Origin: Methylophaga sp. 41_12_T18
GTDB lineage: Bacteria > Pseudomonadota > Gammaproteobacteria > Nitrosococcales > Methylophagaceae
Direction: 5' to 3'
DNA: 64,000 nucleotides
Assembly (NCBI GenBank): GCA_002163115.1
Contig: MAAI01000092.1
Span: 34,453 to 98,452 of the forward strand
The notes under the pieces were generated by a model, which made no database searches, was not told the DNA's origin, and saw nothing but the letters and a program-made list of their open reading frames with translations. Each line of letters starts with the position of its first letter. The first letter of the stretch is position 1. The position numbers and the translations under genes were made by a program. Positions 1-9,437 of the stretch are shown here, piece after piece.

Positions 1-1
1 C

Positions 2-1987
2 GAACGTTTATGTGAACAACTCAATGATTGGCAGATCACCCATAAAGATCATGACTTGCCACCTCATATTTGGGACTTTATTAAACAGCAGCAGTTTTTC
101 GGGCTGATCATTCCTAAAAAATATGGTGGTTTAGGCTTTTCACCGTTGGCTCATTCGCAAATGGTGATGAAGGTCGCCAGTCGTTGTCTTACTGCAGCAG
201 TGACCGTGATGGTGCCTAACTCGCTTGGTCCAGCAGAGTTGTTATTGCACTACGGTACCGATAAGCAAAAAGACTATTACTTGCCACGTTTAGCCAGTGG
301 TGAAGAGATCCCATGTTTTGCCTTAACAGGCCCAGAAGCGGGCAGTGATGCCAGCAACTTGCCGGATAGCGGTGTTGTTTGTCAGCGTGAGTTTGAGGGA
401 GAAGTCGTCACTGGCATTTTAGTTAACTGGGAAAAACGTTATATCACCTTAGGTCCAGTAGCAACATTACTCGGCTTAGCATTTCACCTTTATGACCCAG
501 AGCATCTATTAGGTGATAAAGAGGATATCGGCATTACGTTGGCATTAATCCCGACTAAGACTAAAGGCATTACCATTGGTCGTCGTCATTGGCCGATGGG
601 CATGGCATTTCAAAATGGCCCGAACTGGGGCAAAGATGTATTTATTCCGCTCGATTGGGTGATAGGTGGCACCGACTACGCAGGCAAAGGCTGGTCGATG
701 TTGATGGAGTCATTAGCTGCTGGTCGGTCTATCTCTTTGCCTGCCCTGAGTGCTGGAGCCAGTAAGTTATCGATGCAAACTACCAGTGCCTATGCCCGGA
801 TACGTGAACAGTTTCATTTACCGATCGGTCGGTTTGAAGGGGTGGCTGATGTCTTAGGTCGAATGGCAGGTTCAACATATATGGTTGATGCGGTTCGAGT
901 GACAACCGCACAAGCAGTAACCGATGGTGAACGACCTGCGGTGTTATCGGCGATTGCTAAATATCATTTAACGGAAACCATGCGGCAGGTAGTGAATGAC
1001 GCGATGGATATCCATGGTGGCAAAGGCATTTGTTTTGGCCCTCACAATGTTTTAGCGCATGCGTATGAAGCGATACCGATCAGCATTACGGTGGAAGGTG
1101 CCAATATCCTCACCCGTAACCTCATCATTTTTGGCCAAGGTTCAATTCGGGCCCATCCTTATCTATTAAAAGAAATGGCTATCTTGTCGATTGCTGATCA
1201 AAGTAAGGCTGTGAACGAGTTTGATAAGGCCTTAGCACTACATGGCAAATATACTGCTAGCAATATGGCGCGTAGCTTTGTCTTTGGCATTAGTAAAGGC
1301 CGGTTTAGTGAAGTGCCTGATTCACCGTTAAGACACTATTATCAACAGTTGAATCATTTAAGTGCTGCGTTAACGGTGGCAACAGATGTCAGTCTAGCGA
1401 TGTTTGGTGGCAGCTTAAAACGTCGTGAGTCGTTATCAGCACGGCTGGGTGATGTATTGAGCCATCTTTATTTAGCTTCTAGCACCTTACGCTTTTATCA
1501 CCAGCAAGATCAGCATGACGATGTGCTGTTGGCAAAATGGGCCTGTAGCAATTCAATTTATCAAGCTCAGCAAGCCTTATTGAGTTTGATGGCTAATTTA
1601 CCTAATCGTGTTGTCGCCACCTTATTAAAAGTTATTATTTTCCCTATTGGCCCTAGATATCAGCCACCTTCTGATGATTTAACGCATGAGCTAGCGGCAC
1701 AGATGATGAGCCCAAATGCCAGTAGAAAACGGTTAATTAACGGTATCTATCAACCAAGCGATGTACAACAAACATTAGGTCAGTTGGATCATGCGTTTCA
1801 ATTGTGTGTGGATGCAGCACCGCTGGAGAAAAAAATCCGCCAATCAGCATATAAATCCCTGCAATCGGCTTTAAATAATCGCGTGATTACCGAGCAAGAG
1901 TTTCAACGAGTCAACGCGGCCAGAGCTGCACGGCGCCAAGTGATAGAGGTTGATCATTTTACTGCACAACTTGAGGACGAAGCCTGA
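2..1987 (+). CDS. fadE: Acyl-CoA dehydrogenase FadE (5' end outside window)
   Basis: Catalyses the first, FAD-dependent dehydrogenation of acyl-CoA in beta-oxidation. The reading frame is open from base 2 with no start, so the gene begins before the window; 661 codons are visible, against roughly 815 residues in E. coli FadE. A TTG at 56 is internal. The visible part starts in the N-terminal helical domain (FGLIIPKKYGGLGFS), continues through the FAD/substrate region (LTGPEAGSDASN) and the VEGANILTRNLIIFGQG signature, and ends in the long C-terminal region peculiar to bacterial FadE (DUF1974). The stop overlaps the fadI start by one base, so it is the upstream gene of a beta-oxidation operon. 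Confidence 0.93.
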   Translation, partial: ERLCEQLNDWQITHKDHDLPPHIWDFIKQQQFFGLIIPKKYGGLGFSPLAHSQMVMKVASRCLTAAVTVMVPNSLGPAELLLHYGTDKQKDYYLPRLASGEEIPCFALTGPEAGSDASNLPDSGVVCQREFEGEVVTGILVNWEKRYITLGPVATLLGLAFHLYDPEHLLGDKEDIGITLALIPTKTKGITIGRRHWPMGMAFQNGPNWGKDVFIPLDWVIGGTDYAGKGWSMLMESLAAGRSISLPALSAGASKLSMQTTSAYARIREQFHLPIGRFEGVADVLGRMAGSTYMVDAVRVTTAQAVTDGERPAVLSAIAKYHLTETMRQVVNDAMDIHGGKGICFGPHNVLAHAYEAIPISITVEGANILTRNLIIFGQGSIRAHPYLLKEMAILSIADQSKAVNEFDKALALHGKYTASNMARSFVFGISKGRFSEVPDSPLRHYYQQLNHLSAALTVATDVSLAMFGGSLKRRESLSARLGDVLSHLYLASSTLRFYHQQDQHDDVLLAKWACSNSIYQAQQALLSLMANLPNRVVATLLKVIIFPIGPRYQPPSDDLTHELAAQMMSPNASRKRLINGIYQPSDVQQTLGQLDHAFQLCVDAAPLEKKIRQSAYKSLQSALNNRVITEQEFQRVNAARAARRQVIEVDHFTAQLEDEA

Positions 1988-3303
1988 TGAAACACAATAC
2001 TCATCCTGCTTATTCACAGCGAAGCGTATATATCGTTGATGGCAGTCGTACGCCATTTATTAAATCGATGGGCAAGCCTGGCCCGTTTAGTTGTAGTGAT
2101 TTGGCTGTAGCAGCGGCAAGGCCATTATTAAACCGTCACGCTTTTGCAGCCGAAGACTTAGATGAAGTCATTCTAGGTTGTGTGATGCCGAGTCCTGATG
2201 AGGTCAATATTGCTCGCATTGCCGCCTTACGATTAGGTTGTGGTCATGATGTGCCAGCATGGACAGTACAGCGCAATTGCGCCTCAGGTATGCAGGCATT
2301 AGACAGTGCTGCAGGTAACATTAGCTCTGGCCGGAGTGATTTAGTGCTTGCGGGTGGTTGTGAAGCGATGAGCCGAGCACCGTTATTATTAAAGCCTGAC
2401 ATGGTGGCATGGCTGGCAGATTGGCAAAAGGCGCGTAGTGTTAAAGCCAAACTACAGGTATTTTCCAAGCTACGGCCAGCCTTATTAGTGCCGGTGATTG
2501 GTTTATTAAGAGGTCTTCGCGACCCGACTGTGGGTTTATCGATGGGCCAAACAGCAGAGTTATTAGCACATCGTTTTAATATTAACCGTGACCAAATGGA
2601 TGAGTTTGCATTGGCAAGTCATCAAAAATTGGCCGCAGCAGTGGAGTGTGAATCTTTAACTGAAATTGAAGCCATTATTGCTAATGATGGCGCTATCTAT
2701 GACTTTGATAATGGATTGCGAGCAGACAGTAGTGTTGAAAAGCTGGCTAAACTGCGAGCGGTATTTGATCGTCAAGGTTTAGTCACTGCCGGTAATAGTG
2801 CTCAAGTCAGTGATGGAGCGGCTTGGTTGCTATTAGCATCACAAGATGCGGTTGATGAATATCAGTTACCGATTTTAGGTGAAATTGTGGATTGTCATTG
2901 GGCCGGTTTAAACCCTGCACAAATGGGCTTGGGACCAGCACATGCGGTACCCCCTTTATTACAACGTCAAAACATGAAGCTAGCAGACATTGATTATTGG
3001 GAAATAAATGAAGCCTTTGCTGCTCAAGTACTTGCTTGCTTAGCTGCTTGGCAGGATGAGGACTATTGCCGAAATGAACTGCAACTTGAGTCTGCCTTGG
3101 GTTCGATTAATCCGGAACGACTTAATGTGGATGGCGGGGCGGTAGCCTTAGGTCATCCAGTTGGGGCTTCGGGTGCCAGAATCGTACTGCACTTGTTGAA
3201 CGTGTTGCAACGTAATAAGGCCAACACAGGCATAGCGAGTTTGTGCATTGGTGGTGGTCAAGGTGGCGCGATGCTTATTTCTAGACAAGGAATAAAATCA
3301 TGA
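1987..3303 (+). CDS. fadI: Acetyl-CoA C-acyltransferase (FadI/FadA-type thiolase)
   Basis: Thiolase that cleaves 3-ketoacyl-CoA in the last beta-oxidation step. At 438 residues it is close to E. coli FadI (about 436) and longer than FadA. The nucleophilic Cys lies in QRNCASGMQAL at residue 98. The other thiolase motifs are NEAFAAQ, GGAVALGHPVGASGAR with the active His, and CIGGGQGGA with the second Cys. The start ATG overlaps the fadE stop, and the end overlaps the next start (ATGA). Pairing with a FadJ-like partner in the next gene suggests they form the multienzyme complex. I assign FadI rather than FadA from length and the FadJ-type order (thiolase before hydratase/dehydrogenase). Confidence 0.92.
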   Translation: MKHNTHPAYSQRSVYIVDGSRTPFIKSMGKPGPFSCSDLAVAAARPLLNRHAFAAEDLDEVILGCVMPSPDEVNIARIAALRLGCGHDVPAWTVQRNCASGMQALDSAAGNISSGRSDLVLAGGCEAMSRAPLLLKPDMVAWLADWQKARSVKAKLQVFSKLRPALLVPVIGLLRGLRDPTVGLSMGQTAELLAHRFNINRDQMDEFALASHQKLAAAVECESLTEIEAIIANDGAIYDFDNGLRADSSVEKLAKLRAVFDRQGLVTAGNSAQVSDGAAWLLLASQDAVDEYQLPILGEIVDCHWAGLNPAQMGLGPAHAVPPLLQRQNMKLADIDYWEINEAFAAQVLACLAAWQDEDYCRNELQLESALGSINPERLNVDGGAVALGHPVGASGARIVLHLLNVLQRNKANTGIASLCIGGGQGGAMLISRQGIKS

Positions 3304-5336
3304 CTCGTAGACAAAAGTCAGCATGGCATAAACAGTTAGATAGTGATGGCATTGTCTGGCTAACACTGGATGTGCCAAATAGTCAGACCAATACGTTAAC
3401 TGCAGCGGTCATCGAGGAGTTGGCAGCAGAAGTTGAACTGTTGCTGGCGGAGGTGCCAAAAGGACTGGTGCTTCGCTCAGCTAAAGCCAATGGCTTTCTT
3501 GCTGGTGCAGATATTAACTCGTTTGCTGAACAAGAGTCTGTTGACGAGACCTATGCTGCGATTAAGAAAGTACAAGACATCTTCAGCCGAATAGAGTCGT
3601 TAACCTGCCCGAGTGTGGCGATGATTCATGGTTTTTGCTTAGGTGGCGGTTTAGAGCTGGCTTTGGCTTGTGATTACCGAGTGGCAGAGGATGCAACATC
3701 AACACGCATTGGCCTGCCGGAAGTGAAGTTAGGCATTCATCCCGGTTATGGCGGCAGTGTCCGTTTGGTTGAACTGATTGGTGTATTGCCGGCGATGGGC
3801 ATCATGTTAACCGGTAGAAACTTATCGGCTCGTGCGGCTAAAAAACTAGCAGTAGTTGATCGCATTGCGCCAACTCGGCAGATAGAGCGGGTGGTGCGAG
3901 ATCTGATTCTAACTGCACCAGCAAAACAACAACCAGCCTTGCTGCAACGCTTACTTGAAAAGTCGTTAATAAGACCGTTAGTGGCGTTGGTGTTGCGGTA
4001 CAAAACTAAACAACAAGCGAAACAACATCATTACCCCGCGCCATTTGCATTGATTGATTTATGGCAACAGCAAGCAAGTAACCGTCAACAACATTTTGCT
4101 GCTGAAGCCTTATCTGTTGCGAAGCTCATTCAGACCGATACAGCACAGAACTTAGTACGATTATTTTTGTTGCAAGACAGGCTTAAGGCTTTTGGTAAAC
4201 AGGCTAAGTTTCAGGCTCAGCGTGTTCATGTGATTGGAGCAGGCATTATGGGCGGTGATATTGCGGCTTGGTGTGCTTTGCAGGGCTTGACGGTGACACT
4301 GCAAGACCAGTCAGCCGCACAGATAGCGCCGGCGATTAAACGGGCACACAGCCTCTTTAAACGACGCCTCAAACTACCGCATCTCGTTCAAGCTGCCATG
4401 GATAGGTTAAGCCCTGATATTGCAGGTAGTGGCGTTGCTCGCGCGGATGTGGTGATTGAAGCTATTTATGAAAACCTAGAAGCCAAGCAAACTTTATTTA
4501 AAAGCATCGAGCCACAGTTACGTGCTGATGCTGTGTTGGCGACCAATACTTCAAGTATTCCATTGGAATTGCTGGCGGAATGTTTAAAACAGCCAAAACG
4601 ACTGGTTGGCCTGCACTTTTTTAACCCGGTTGCTCGGATGCAGTTAGTGGAAATTGTCTATGGCAAAACCACGCTTAAAAAATGGCAAAAACAAGCCGCA
4701 GCCTTTGTTCGTCAAATAGGTCGCTTGCCGCTGCCAGTCAAAAGCTCACCAGGTTTTTTAGTGAACCGAATTTTAATGCCTTATGTGTTGGAAGCGGTGA
4801 AAATGGAGCAAGAGGGCATTCCGATATTGGCAATTGATAAAGCGGCCACTGACTTTGGTATGCCGATGGGGCCCATTGAATTGGCTGATGCAGTGGGCTT
4901 GGATATTTGTTTATCAGTGGCAAATATCTTGGCGCCAAGCCTAAACCTTGAGGTGCCTGATAGTTTGCAGCGATTAATTTCACAAGGTCATCTCGGCCGA
5001 AAAACCGGCCAAGGTTTTTATCAATATGACAAAAACAATAAGCAGATCAGCAAGCAGTTGGCGACTGAATATGACAATAGGGACTTGCTCCGCCAACGAC
5101 TCACTTTACGACTAATTAATGAGTGTATTGCTTGTTTAGATGAAGCGGTAGTTGAAGATAAAGAGCTACTCGATGCTGGCATGGTGTTTGGTACTGGTTT
5201 TGCGCCATTTCGTGGCGGGCCAATGCACTATACCCAACAGCAAGGAGCGCAGACATTAAAGCAACAGTTAGAGGATTTAGCGACTGTTTTTGGTTCTCAA
5301 TTTAAGCCTAATTCAGGCTGGGAGGGATTATTATGA
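3300..5336 (+). CDS. fadJ: Enoyl-CoA hydratase / 3-hydroxyacyl-CoA dehydrogenase (FadJ-like)
   Basis: Bifunctional beta-oxidation alpha subunit of 678 residues. The N-terminal crotonase domain carries GADINSF and CLGGGLELALACDYRVA (oxyanion hole and catalytic Glu region, about residues 65-145). The NAD-binding Rossmann motif VIGAGIMGGDIAA begins near residue 309. HFFNPVARMQLVEIV and SPGFLVNRIL belong to the dehydrogenase, followed by the C-terminal dehydrogenase domain ending in GTGFAPFRGGP. It is somewhat shorter than E. coli FadJ (about 714). It overlaps fadI by four bases and the synthetase gene by four bases, which implies translational coupling. Confidence 0.92.
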   Translation: MTRRQKSAWHKQLDSDGIVWLTLDVPNSQTNTLTAAVIEELAAEVELLLAEVPKGLVLRSAKANGFLAGADINSFAEQESVDETYAAIKKVQDIFSRIESLTCPSVAMIHGFCLGGGLELALACDYRVAEDATSTRIGLPEVKLGIHPGYGGSVRLVELIGVLPAMGIMLTGRNLSARAAKKLAVVDRIAPTRQIERVVRDLILTAPAKQQPALLQRLLEKSLIRPLVALVLRYKTKQQAKQHHYPAPFALIDLWQQQASNRQQHFAAEALSVAKLIQTDTAQNLVRLFLLQDRLKAFGKQAKFQAQRVHVIGAGIMGGDIAAWCALQGLTVTLQDQSAAQIAPAIKRAHSLFKRRLKLPHLVQAAMDRLSPDIAGSGVARADVVIEAIYENLEAKQTLFKSIEPQLRADAVLATNTSSIPLELLAECLKQPKRLVGLHFFNPVARMQLVEIVYGKTTLKKWQKQAAAFVRQIGRLPLPVKSSPGFLVNRILMPYVLEAVKMEQEGIPILAIDKAATDFGMPMGPIELADAVGLDICLSVANILAPSLNLEVPDSLQRLISQGHLGRKTGQGFYQYDKNNKQISKQLATEYDNRDLLRQRLTLRLINECIACLDEAVVEDKELLDAGMVFGTGFAPFRGGPMHYTQQQGAQTLKQQLEDLATVFGSQFKPNSGWEGLL

Positions 5337-7141
5337 CTATGCAATCTGACCTCATTACCATCGAGAGTGCTCGCCACCTTCCAGGTTTGTTTGCCGAGCG
5401 AGTAAAACGTAGTCCCTCCGCTATTGCTTGTCGACAATTTGATGCTGCCTCACAGCAGTGGTATCAATTAACCTGGCTAGAACTAGAAAATGCAGTCAGT
5501 CGCTGGCGGAAAGGGTTGGCCAGCGAAAACCTACAAGCCGGCGATCGGGTTGGTATCATGCTACGCAACTGCATGGAATGGGCGATGTTTGATTTGGCTG
5601 CAATGAGTTTGGGCTTGGTGACGGTGCCGCTTTATCCCAATGACCGTGCTGATAGTGCCGACTATATCTTAAAGAATTCTAATGCCAAATTATTGTTATT
5701 AGATGACTTAGCCGAACATCAGGAACTGATAGACCATGGTGTGTTAAATGGTTTAAAGCGAGTGCTTACTTTATCTAAAAATGCACCTGATCTTGCACCT
5801 TCAAACTGGCGGTCAGTTGAGGAGTGGTTAAATAGAAATGAACAATTGGGAGTGAACTTTCCTGATATTGCCCCTGAATCATTGGCAACCATTGTTTATA
5901 CCTCGGGCACCACCGGCCATCCCAAAGGGGTGATGCTTAGTCATCATAATATTTTGTGGAATGCATGGAGCGGCTTACAAAGTGTGCCGGTTTACCCTGA
6001 TGATACGTTTCTATCATTCCTGCCGTTATCGCACACCTTAGAACGCAGTATTGGTTATTTTCTACCGATCATGGCTGGCGCGACCATCATCTACGCTCGC
6101 TCTATTCCTCAGCTGGCGGAAGATCTACTCGAGCAAAAGCCAACAGTATTGATCAGCGTGCCCAGGATTTATGAACGCATCTATAACAAAGTGCAGGACA
6201 AGCTACAGAATCAGTCTGTGATTGCTCGCAAACTGTTTCAATATTCGGTTGAAGTCGGTTGGTTGCAGTTTGAATATAAGCAACACCGTCGTGGCTGGCA
6301 CCCTGCTTTATTGTTCTATCCTTTATTGGATAGGTTGATAGGTAAAAAGATACGCGACCGGGTGGGCGGCCAATTGCGGGTGGCAATCTGTGGCGGTGCA
6401 CCGTTAGCAGAGTATGTCGCTAAAACCTTTATCGCCTTAGGCTTACCAATATTGCAAGGTTATGGCTTAACTGAAACCAGCCCAGTGATTGGTGTTAACA
6501 AGCAGAATAAAAATCTACCTCGCAGCATTGGTTTAGCCTTGCAAGATGTGGAAGTGAAGTTTAGTGATGCCGGTGAGTTAAAAGTAAAAAGTCCCGGTGT
6601 GATGTTGGGCTATTGGGATAACCCTCAAGCCACGGATGAGATTATTGACCGGGATGGTTGGCTGCATACTGGTGATTTAGGTATGCAAGATGTTGATGGT
6701 TATATTCATATCACCGGTCGCTTAAAAGACATTATCGTCTTGGCCAATGGCGAGAAAATTCCACCGGCTGATATGGAAATGGCGATTTCAGCTGATCCAT
6801 TAATAGAGCATGCGTTGGTGATAGGAGAAGGACGACCATTTTTAACCGCGCTGGTGGTATTAACCGATGAGGCATGGCCATTATTAGCAGCTGAAATGAG
6901 TTTGACAACAAATGAGCCTGAGACTCTTAAAAACCATCCGGCAATCGAAAAGCTATTGTTAGCAAGAATTCAACAACAGCTACATGATTTCCCGAGCTAT
7001 GCTCAGGTAATACGACTGGTTATATCTCTACATCCGTGGACAGTAGAAAGTGGCTTGTCGACACCGACATTGAAAGCGAAACGACAACACATTTTGTCTC
7101 ATTATGTCGGTCCGATAAATACGCTATATGAGGCTCATTAA
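5333..7141 (+). CDS. Long-chain acyl-CoA synthetase (AMP-forming, FAA1 type)
   Basis: Activates fatty acids to acyl-CoA through an acyl-adenylate. The 602-residue protein has the ANL-superfamily P-loop-like motif YTSGTTGHPKGVMLSHHN near residue 188. It also has GYGLTETSPV (motif A5) and the hinge region GWLHTGDLG...GRLKDIIVLANGEKI (A7-A8). The C-terminal TPTLKAKRQ supplies the adenylation Lys. The large FAA1-type insert and the lack of a signal peptide fit long-chain synthetases, not acetyl-CoA synthetase. Position in the fad operon (four-base overlap with fadJ) supports fatty acid activation feeding FadE/J/I. Confidence 0.9.
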   Translation: MTMQSDLITIESARHLPGLFAERVKRSPSAIACRQFDAASQQWYQLTWLELENAVSRWRKGLASENLQAGDRVGIMLRNCMEWAMFDLAAMSLGLVTVPLYPNDRADSADYILKNSNAKLLLLDDLAEHQELIDHGVLNGLKRVLTLSKNAPDLAPSNWRSVEEWLNRNEQLGVNFPDIAPESLATIVYTSGTTGHPKGVMLSHHNILWNAWSGLQSVPVYPDDTFLSFLPLSHTLERSIGYFLPIMAGATIIYARSIPQLAEDLLEQKPTVLISVPRIYERIYNKVQDKLQNQSVIARKLFQYSVEVGWLQFEYKQHRRGWHPALLFYPLLDRLIGKKIRDRVGGQLRVAICGGAPLAEYVAKTFIALGLPILQGYGLTETSPVIGVNKQNKNLPRSIGLALQDVEVKFSDAGELKVKSPGVMLGYWDNPQATDEIIDRDGWLHTGDLGMQDVDGYIHITGRLKDIIVLANGEKIPPADMEMAISADPLIEHALVIGEGRPFLTALVVLTDEAWPLLAAEMSLTTNEPETLKNHPAIEKLLLARIQQQLHDFPSYAQVIRLVISLHPWTVESGLSTPTLKAKRQHILSHYVGPINTLYEAH

Positions 7142-7142
7142 G

Positions 7143-7520
7143 ATGCAACAACTGCCAAAGGAACATGCCATTTTGCGAATTATGGCGCGGCCGAGTGATG
7201 TGAATGCTCAAGGTGATATTTTTGGTGGCTGGCTGATGTCACAAGTTGATATCGCTGGCAGCATCGTAGCGACGCGTCATATCAAAGCACGTGTTGTTAC
7301 CGTGGCAGCCAATAACTTTTACTTTATTCGACCAGTATTTGTCAGCGATGTCGTTAGCATCTATGGTCAGATACAAAAAGTAGGCACGTCTTCAATCGCC
7401 ATTGATATAGCGGTTTATATTGAACGTAAAGTTGAGGATGACATAGTGGTGGAAAAAGTGGCTGAGGCTGAGTTTGTTTATGTGAAGATTGATGAGCTTG
7501 GCCAAGCAAAGCCTATTTAA
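7143..7520 (+). CDS. yciA: Acyl-CoA thioesterase, YciA family
   Basis: Hot-dog fold acyl-CoA thioesterase of about 125 residues, usual length for YciA. The diagnostic segment is NAQGDIFGGWLMSQVDIAGS, with the catalytic Asp, near the N-terminus. I prefer the ATG at 7143, which has GAGG about nine bases upstream and matches the YciA N-terminus. An in-frame ATG at 7128 lies inside the preceding gene and has no better ribosome site. As last gene of the fad cluster it may hydrolyse excess acyl-CoA and protect the CoA pool. That role is inferred from context. Confidence 0.88.
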   Translation: MQQLPKEHAILRIMARPSDVNAQGDIFGGWLMSQVDIAGSIVATRHIKARVVTVAANNFYFIRPVFVSDVVSIYGQIQKVGTSSIAIDIAVYIERKVEDDIVVEKVAEAEFVYVKIDELGQAKPI

Positions 7521-7629
7521 TAAAAATAATAGAAGGTTTTATTTTTAGAGTGAAAAATCTAGAAAATATTTGATAAATAAGTTCATAATAAAATGTGGGC
7601 TCACTTTTGAGGTAACTTAAAGGCACTGT

Positions 7630-8679
7630 ATGTGGTTATTAATTAGCTATGTGTGTATAGCGTTGGGCTTCTCTTTTCTCTGCTCTATTGCAGAGGCAGT
7701 ATTACTGAGCGTCAGCAACGCACATATTGAGCTGCTAGAGCAGCAGAAGAATAAAACGGGCTACTTGTTTAAGCAATTAAAGTCAGACATCAACAAGCCC
7801 CTCGCCGCCATTCTTACCTTAAATACGATTGCGCATACCTTTGGCGCCGCTGGTGCCGGTGCCCAAGCTGCAGTGGTATTTGGCAGTGCTTATGTTGGCG
7901 TCGCCTCAGCAATATTAACCTTACTAATATTGATTTTTTCTGAAATTATTCCTAAAACCTTAGGCGCGCATTATTGGCGTCAATTGGCTCCTGCCACGGC
8001 ATATGTGCTGAGCTACCTGGTGAAAATCCTCTACCCCTTTGTTAAATTATCTGAGTCACTGACCGGCAAACTCACTCAAGGGCCAACCTTGTCCGGGTTT
8101 AGTCGCGAAGAAATTGCAGCCATGGCTGACTTGAGTAGCAAAGAAGGTCATATTGCCGAGCAAGAATCACGAATATTGAAAAACAGCTTATTATTAAAAA
8201 ACACCGATGTTACCGTTGCAATGACGCCTCGTACCGTTGTTTTTTCCTTATCAGAAGGGTTGACCGTCGAAGAGTTTTTCCATAAACATGACCACATCCC
8301 TTTCTCGCGAATTCCTATCTATGACGGCGAACGGGAAAACATTACCGGCTTTGTATTTCGTAGTGATTTGCTGCTAGCAAAAGCGAGAGACAATGACGAA
8401 AAATTATTGGCTGACTACCGTCGAGACTTAACGGTCATTACGGATAAAACAACCATTTCCGTTGCCTTTAATGAGCTGCTTGAGTTGCGAGTCCATATGC
8501 TACTCATTGTTGATGAATACGGCGGCATGGAAGGCATCATCACCCTTGAAGATATCCTAGAAACATTACTCGGCTTAGAAATCGTTGATGAAAAAGACGT
8601 GACTGTTGATATGCAAAAAGAAGCACGAAAACTATGGAAACAACGCGCTCAACAGATAGGGATTGAGTTGGATAATTAA
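7630..8679 (+). CDS. CNNM/DUF21-family membrane protein with CBS pair
   Basis: A 349-residue CNNM-type protein. The N-terminal DUF21 membrane domain (about residues 1-190, with several hydrophobic segments and EIIPKTLGAHYW) is followed by a CBS pair containing VAMTPRT, RIPIYDGERENITGFV and LLIVDEYGGMEGIITLEDILETLLG. The usual C-terminal CorC/HlyC transporter-associated domain is missing: the protein stops soon after the second CBS domain. Family members are linked to Mg2+ or Co2+ efflux; the substrate here is unknown. The start ATG has AAAGG about eight bases upstream. It appears to stand alone. Confidence 0.85.
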   Translation: MWLLISYVCIALGFSFLCSIAEAVLLSVSNAHIELLEQQKNKTGYLFKQLKSDINKPLAAILTLNTIAHTFGAAGAGAQAAVVFGSAYVGVASAILTLLILIFSEIIPKTLGAHYWRQLAPATAYVLSYLVKILYPFVKLSESLTGKLTQGPTLSGFSREEIAAMADLSSKEGHIAEQESRILKNSLLLKNTDVTVAMTPRTVVFSLSEGLTVEEFFHKHDHIPFSRIPIYDGERENITGFVFRSDLLLAKARDNDEKLLADYRRDLTVITDKTTISVAFNELLELRVHMLLIVDEYGGMEGIITLEDILETLLGLEIVDEKDVTVDMQKEARKLWKQRAQQIGIELDN

Positions 8680-8719
8680 CGCCTCAATTCACTAGCTAAT
8701 TGGTGCCTGTTTTTATGAG

Positions 8720-8753
8720 CGTTTCATATCAATATAATGAGAAACGATATACT
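8720..8753 (+). promoter_or_regulatory. Possible promoter/operator of the copper-binding protein gene
   Basis: An inverted repeat CGTTTC (8720-8725) / GAAACG (8741-8746) encloses a TATAAT (8733-8738), and a second -10-like TATACT follows at 8748-8753. The arrangement suits an operator over the promoter of the downstream gene, whose ATG is at 8799. No good -35 box is visible and the repeat is short, so this is tentative. The repeat could instead be a weak terminator of the upstream gene, though no T-run follows. Confidence 0.3.
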
Positions 8754-8798
8754 AGTTGCATACTAATGAATCGACGAATTGAGTAATAAGGAAATATC

Positions 8799-9296
8799 AT
8801 GAATAAAACAGAAACAAATACATCTCGTAGGCAGTTATTAAAAGGCGTTAGTGCGCTTACTGCGATGTTAGGAACTGGCTTCTCTTTCAGTGCCCATGCT
8901 GCTGGCGTTGACCACAGTATGATGGATCATGATCTACCGATTGATCCAAAGCTAGAAGAGTTAATGGATTATGTGCTTGAGTGCATCAAAATGGCTGAAA
9001 TTTGCCAACAACATGCAATGCATATGTTTCAAATGGGTGATACCAAGTTAGCTGACTGTGCGATTGTGACTCAAGAGATGATCGTGGTGAGTAAAGCGTT
9101 ATTAACTTTAGTCGCGAATAACTCGAAGAGTTTAAAAGACTATCTAAAAGTGACGGTTAAGATGACTGAAAGCTGTGCTGAAGAATGTGAAAAATTCGCA
9201 GAAGAGCATATTCAATGTAAAGACAGTGCTGAAGCTTGCTATGACGCGGTTGAGTTTTATAAGGAATTTATAGGGAAGTGTAGGAAGAAAGCATAA
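8799..9296 (+). CDS. Tat-exported four-helix-bundle copper-binding (Csp-like) protein
   Basis: Predicted periplasmic copper-binding protein of 165 residues. A twin-arginine signal (SRRQLLKG, Arg10-Arg11) precedes a hydrophobic stretch and an AHA-A cleavage region near residue 33. The mature part is helical with eight Cys (62, 69, 87, 126, 130, 140, 147, 161), several facing one side as in CxxxC (126/130). It also has a Met/His-rich N-terminus (MMDHD). This fits the Csp family of copper-storage bundles; Csp1 of Methylosinus is also Tat-exported but has more Cys. The stop codon lies inside the core site of attC A, so the gene abuts the distal end of the integron. Cu(I) storage is family inference. 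Confidence 0.75.
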   Translation: MNKTETNTSRRQLLKGVSALTAMLGTGFSFSAHAAGVDHSMMDHDLPIDPKLEELMDYVLECIKMAEICQQHAMHMFQMGDTKLADCAIVTQEMIVVSKALLTLVANNSKSLKDYLKVTVKMTESCAEECEKFAEEHIQCKDSAEACYDAVEFYKEFIGKCRKKA

Positions 9297-9377
9297 CGGC
9301 CTGGGGGGGGGGCTATAATAACGAACGAAGTGAGGCAAGCCAACTGTAAAAAGTTCCACTTGAACAGCTTGTTATAA
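9291..9377 (-). repeat. attC A (distal end of cassette array)
   Basis: An 87 bp attC-like element with cores GCATAAC (9291-9297) and GTTATAA (9371-9377). In array orientation R'' is TTATAAC, which matches the GTTATAA start of the toxin-antitoxin cassette at attC B. It contains a run of ten G (9303-9312). The stop codon of the copper-binding gene falls inside the left core. No matching partner for its R' (GTTATGC) is visible further left, so this is probably the last attC. Confidence 0.75.
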
Positions 9378-9437
9378 CTCATTGCCACAACTGTAGCAAG
9401 GTACTACAATAATCATGTGAGCAATAGGAGATTTATC

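Noticed and set aside
7020..7211. Minus-strand frames inside the fad operon and other long genes
   Set aside because: They are antisense shadows of well-supported genes with no family match or ribosome site.
8680..8760. attC-like element upstream of the copper-binding gene
   Set aside because: AATTAACGCC resembles a core, but no GTTRRRY partner with paired arms follows within 150 bases.
8799..9296. Copper-binding protein gene as an integron cassette
   Set aside because: No partner core (GTTATGC) or attC-like repeat was found upstream, so a matching cassette boundary is missing. The gene is placed outside the array.
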